Assembly: GCA_027943335.1 (NCBI GenBank) | Contig: BSBK01006740.1 | Coordinates: 213,501 to 277,500 of the forward strand | Length of the DNA: 64,000 nt | DNA from: Chamaecyparis obtusa | Lineage: Eukaryota; Streptophyta; Pinopsida; Cupressales; Cupressaceae | Reading direction: 5' to 3' | In this document: one piece after another, positions 61,316-64,000 of the stretch | Layout: each line of letters opens with the position of its first letter | Position numbering within the stretch: position 1 is the stretch's first letter | Made by a program: the position numbers and the translations under genes | Notes under the pieces: model-generated | The model's database searches: none | The model's input: only the letters and a program-made list of their open reading frames with translations | Told to the model about the DNA's origin: nothing

Positions 61316-61327
61316 TGGTATCAAAGC
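61316..61327 (+). other. primer-binding site of the non-coding element
   Basis: TGGTATCAAAGC directly after the LTR; initiator tRNA-Met type with one change. Confidence 0.85.
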
Positions 61328-63466
61328 TTCAAATCTGTTTGCCCCTGTTCTCTTCTTGAGAGATTCGGCCATGTTCATCAGATCTACATTTTCATAGGGT
61401 TTTCTGTCAGATTTGGGGGGACCTATTTTTCTAGTCATCTTTGCTTCAAATGGACCTCACGGTTGCATCCAGAGCATCTAAGAACCCCTAGATCCATATA
61501 AAATTTGTCTAATTTGGACAAAAGATGGAATCTGTGGCAATTTTTTTTTGTAACCAGCCTTGGCACGTATCCCAAGCTGATTACTAGTTTTTGGAGCATT
61601 TCTGGCCCAAATAGACCTCACAGTTACGTTTGTAGTGCTCAAAAACTCCTATTTCCATATAAGGCATGTCTAATTTGGACAACTTTATATTTTGGGGCAT
61701 TTTTTTGGTACCAAACAACCTAGCACGCTTCCTGAGATGGAATTTGTACATCTTGGCACACAAATCAAGGTATAATTTATAGGGACTGGCACACAAATCA
61801 ATGCAAAATTTTACATCCCTATCACATAAATCAGAGCAAAAAAATTTGATGCCCTAGCACACAAATCAAGATAAAAAAAACCGTATGGTCTGGCATGGAT
61901 CCCGATGTGAGCATGTGATTTTGCAATTTTTTTTTAGCAATGACAACCATTTGGTCATCAAATTTAAGCCCTTCATTTGATGACATCAGCATGCATCATC
62001 ATCATCATCATTTGCACCATTTTTGGGCCCTCTAGCGCAACAATTGGTATTTTGCTCATAACTTGAGCATACTGTGTTGAAATTGGGCAAACGAGATATT
62101 GTCAGAAACCTAGTTCCAAGCTCTATCTAGATCTAGAGGTTTGAATTTCTTATTTTTCTTTTTCAATGGTGTTTTTTACTGTCAAAGCTAGATATTTAGA
62201 TTTGCACTCTAGGAGCTCTATCTTGCGCATCAAGACTCTATTTTGGGAAAACAATACATCGTTGGAAAGCTCATTCTATGAGTTTTCCAGTGCTATGAGT
62301 CTTTTTTCCAGAGTCTACTCCAGGTACATTTTATTCAAATTTTTTCATTTTTGCAATCAGGTAGATATCTTGGATGTTTCAGGTCCTGGGATCTCTTTCC
62401 TTTGAGGGATGACTCATCTTAGGCTGTTCTTTTGTTTCAACAACCTTCACTCTTCTTTGAGTAGTGTATACTTCACTTTTGTAGCATTCTTTTATGCACA
62501 CACACTGAGATAAAGTGCCATTCTATTGCATGTATGAGATTTTGCACATGTTCATGCTCTATGTACTCGCACTCCATTATAAAGTGTCAGGGGGGGTTTG
62601 ATGTTTGCCTTTGTTTCCCATCTACTTTGGTCATGTGAGCATTCCTCCAACGACATTAGCCTTAGGTATCTCTATATGTGTTTGTACTCTCTCTGTAGTT
62701 CATATTGGATAATCTTTTTAGTGTATCTATCGTACTCCCTTGTCAGCATTATGGGGGGTTTCTACTGTTGGTTCTACTGCTTCCTTGGTTCGATAGTGTG
62801 AGCTATGTATTTATTATTTGATTCTATGTACTAGGCGGATGCAGTGGTTGGGTACCTATGTATTTTGGTGGGATGGATCATTTACCATATGGACACTCTT
62901 TCTTTCCTATTTTTTGGATGCACTCTTCCAGCTTTGATTGATCAACTCTTCAGACTTTTGGTGTTTTTATGCCATTTGTATTTTCAAGTTCAGGTGTTTG
63001 CCTTTATTTGCCTCCTGATTCAAGTAGTGCCATTTGAGGGCACTCGTGTAGCTTACAATATTTTGTATCTTTGACTTCAGTTGTTTTCCTAATGATTCGA
63101 GTAGTGTCATTTGAGGGCACTCATGCAGATTATAGTCTTCTATACCTGGTCATATTTCAGTGGAGGATCTTCAGATCATCAGTTACTTCTTGATAGAGTT
63201 TGCAGCTTCTTGCTTTAGTGATGTTGTACATGTTCATATTTGTTCCTATTTTTTGGAACATTCCTAGTTTTGGAGGCTTCTTCAGTCCTTCAGACTAGTC
63301 TTTGTCTCTTTTTGGAGTCGAATTTTTCCCATGTGGTTTTCTCTATTTCTCTACTTTATAGAGACTCTCTTTTGTACTTGGGTACCTGATCAGGCCTTTT
63401 GTTGCTGGGACCCATTTGCTTTCAGTAGTTCTTTCTAGGTTTTTAACTTCTCCCAAAGTTTATATT
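61328..63466 (+). other. internal region of the non-coding element
   Basis: Repeated phrases such as cacacaaatca (61757-61870, four times) and ttgagggcactc (63027-63040 and 63112-63122), a cat-repeat (61997-62010) and T-rich stretches. The ORFs of 60-80 codons are unrelated to known proteins. Confidence 0.7.
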
Positions 63467-63475
63467 AAGGGGGGG
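63467..63475 (+). other. polypurine tract of the non-coding element
   Basis: AAGGGGGGG immediately before TGTTAGAG of the 3' LTR. Confidence 0.85.
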
Positions 63476-63868
63476 TGTTAGAGTAATAAAGTGTTTGCTT
63501 ATTAATTAAATCATGTTTGATTTAATTATTAAGTCATTTATTATCTCTTTCTACTTAAGCTAAACTTTAGGCATATAATAATTAATTGCTTTATTAATTA
63601 TTATTGTGCAACCTAGGTTTTACCTTTTTAGGTTTTTAGATCTCCTTTTATAAGGATTGATCTCCTTTGTTTTCATAACAGATCCTGAACATTCATTTTT
63701 ATTGAATTGTAACTTTTGTTTTTGCACATCAAGAATAATTTCTCCTCTCTCATGGATCAATGTGTTCAAGCCTCCATAGCTTCTTGCTTCTTCTCTCTCT
63801 TTCTGTGACAGGTGTTTGCATGCAAGTGTTCTTGGGAGCTGTGGTTTGTTTATTCATTAACTTCAATA
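63476..63868 (+). repeat. 3' LTR of the non-coding element (393 bp)
   Basis: Matches 60950-61315 with two short insertions (near 63622-63637 and 63812-63826). Followed by the CCAAC target duplication. Confidence 0.9.
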
Positions 63869-63873
63869 CCAAC

Positions 63874-64000
63874 ACCTTGTAGTTTCACACATAATTTGGC
63901 CTCCCTTGAATAATTACAACATAAAATTAGCGCCTACATTTATTTCTCAACCCAGCCCACTTTAACACACCCCACACTTCAGAAGCCCGATCTTATCATT
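63874..64000 (-). repeat. 5' LTR of the gag-only gypsy element, continuation, cut by the window end
   Basis: Similar to 57048-57172 (shared tagtttcacacacaatttagcc-like segment with a few changes). Continues out of the window. Confidence 0.75.

Larger units (their letters stand above)
60950..63868 (+). mobile_element. non-coding LTR retrotransposon (2.9 kb), complete with target duplication
   Basis: Two LTRs (60950-61315, 63476-63868), an initiator-Met-type primer site at 61316-61327 and a polypurine tract at 63467-63475. The target duplication CCAAC is at 60945-60949 and 63869-63873. The 2.16-kb internal region has no protease, RT or integrase motif and no long ORF, so it must use proteins from another element. 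The LTRs end in ...AATA, not CA, and the 5' LTR starts TA where the 3' LTR has TG. Confidence 0.9.
55528..64000 (-). mobile_element. gag-only Ty3/gypsy element, minus strand, right LTR split and cut by the window end
   Basis: Two related direct repeats (55528-57435, and 59427-60949 continued at 63874-64000) flank an internal region with a gag remnant, a polypurine-like tract and a primer-site-like sequence in the right order for a minus-strand element. No RT or integrase was seen between the repeats, so it is non-autonomous or deleted. The right LTR is interrupted by a small LTR element. LTR left borders are approximate. Confidence 0.7.

Overview
The window is nuclear DNA of a plant with a large, repeat-filled genome. 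A conifer, possibly of the Cupressaceae type, is my best guess: one intron is very long, old degenerate Ty3/gypsy, Ty1/copia and LINE copies are nested in each other, and many CG and CAG sites have decayed to TG and TAG as in heavily methylated DNA. The organism is inference; no marker fixes it. I see no prokaryotic, organellar or CRISPR sequence. There is one clear host gene: a ubiquitin-ribosomal protein eL40 fusion (UBQ-RPL40 type) on the minus strand, ATG at 20103 and stop at 7612. Five exons with GT-AG introns add up to exactly 387 nt (128 aa plus stop). Intron 3 is about 11.6 kb, lies inside the eL40 zinc-finger motif, and carries most of the left third of the window. Layout: 1-950, the 3' end and LTR of an LTR element (+). 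1424-4650, a decayed gypsy polyprotein (-). 4700-7600, no gene. 7612-20103, the ubiquitin-eL40 gene; its intron 3 holds a 647-bp tandem duplication, a decayed copia pol, a Tourist-like MITE relative, and a gag-only LTR element (12915-18907, target duplication CAAGT) that itself contains a MITE. 20100-20440, the gene's promoter with telo-box motifs, then a 5S-rRNA-derived insertion between 13-bp direct repeats. 20640-21315, degenerate CCCTAA-type sequence. 21321-21938, a near-perfect palindrome. 21941-25104, ORF1 remains of two plant L1-type LINEs. 25105-46278, a 21-kb minus-strand Ty3/gypsy element of Tat/Ogre type, inserted in the second LINE (target duplication CCTAT); the LINE resumes at 46284 and runs to 48351. 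48.7-52.94 kb, a copia element broken by deletion, with three LTR segments. 53.1 kb, a run of 29 C. 55.5-64 kb, a minus-strand gag-only gypsy element whose right LTR is split by a 2.9-kb non-coding LTR element (60950-63868, target duplication CCAAC). The most unusual item is the 21-kb element. Its two LTRs are 6765 and 6775 bp, and each contains, downstream of a TATA box and in the gag-pol direction, one long reading frame of about 1,357 codons that is neither gag nor pol. It begins with a well-conserved region of about 350 residues and continues into basic, proline-rich, acidic and coiled-coil regions. The internal pol keeps one frame through protease, an extra RNase H, reverse transcriptase, a second RNase H and integrase, broken only by stop codons. 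The extra RNase H lies before the reverse transcriptase. The nesting gives a relative order of events: LINE, then the 21-kb element inside it; copia, then the gag-only element inside it; gypsy LTR, then the small non-coding element inside it.
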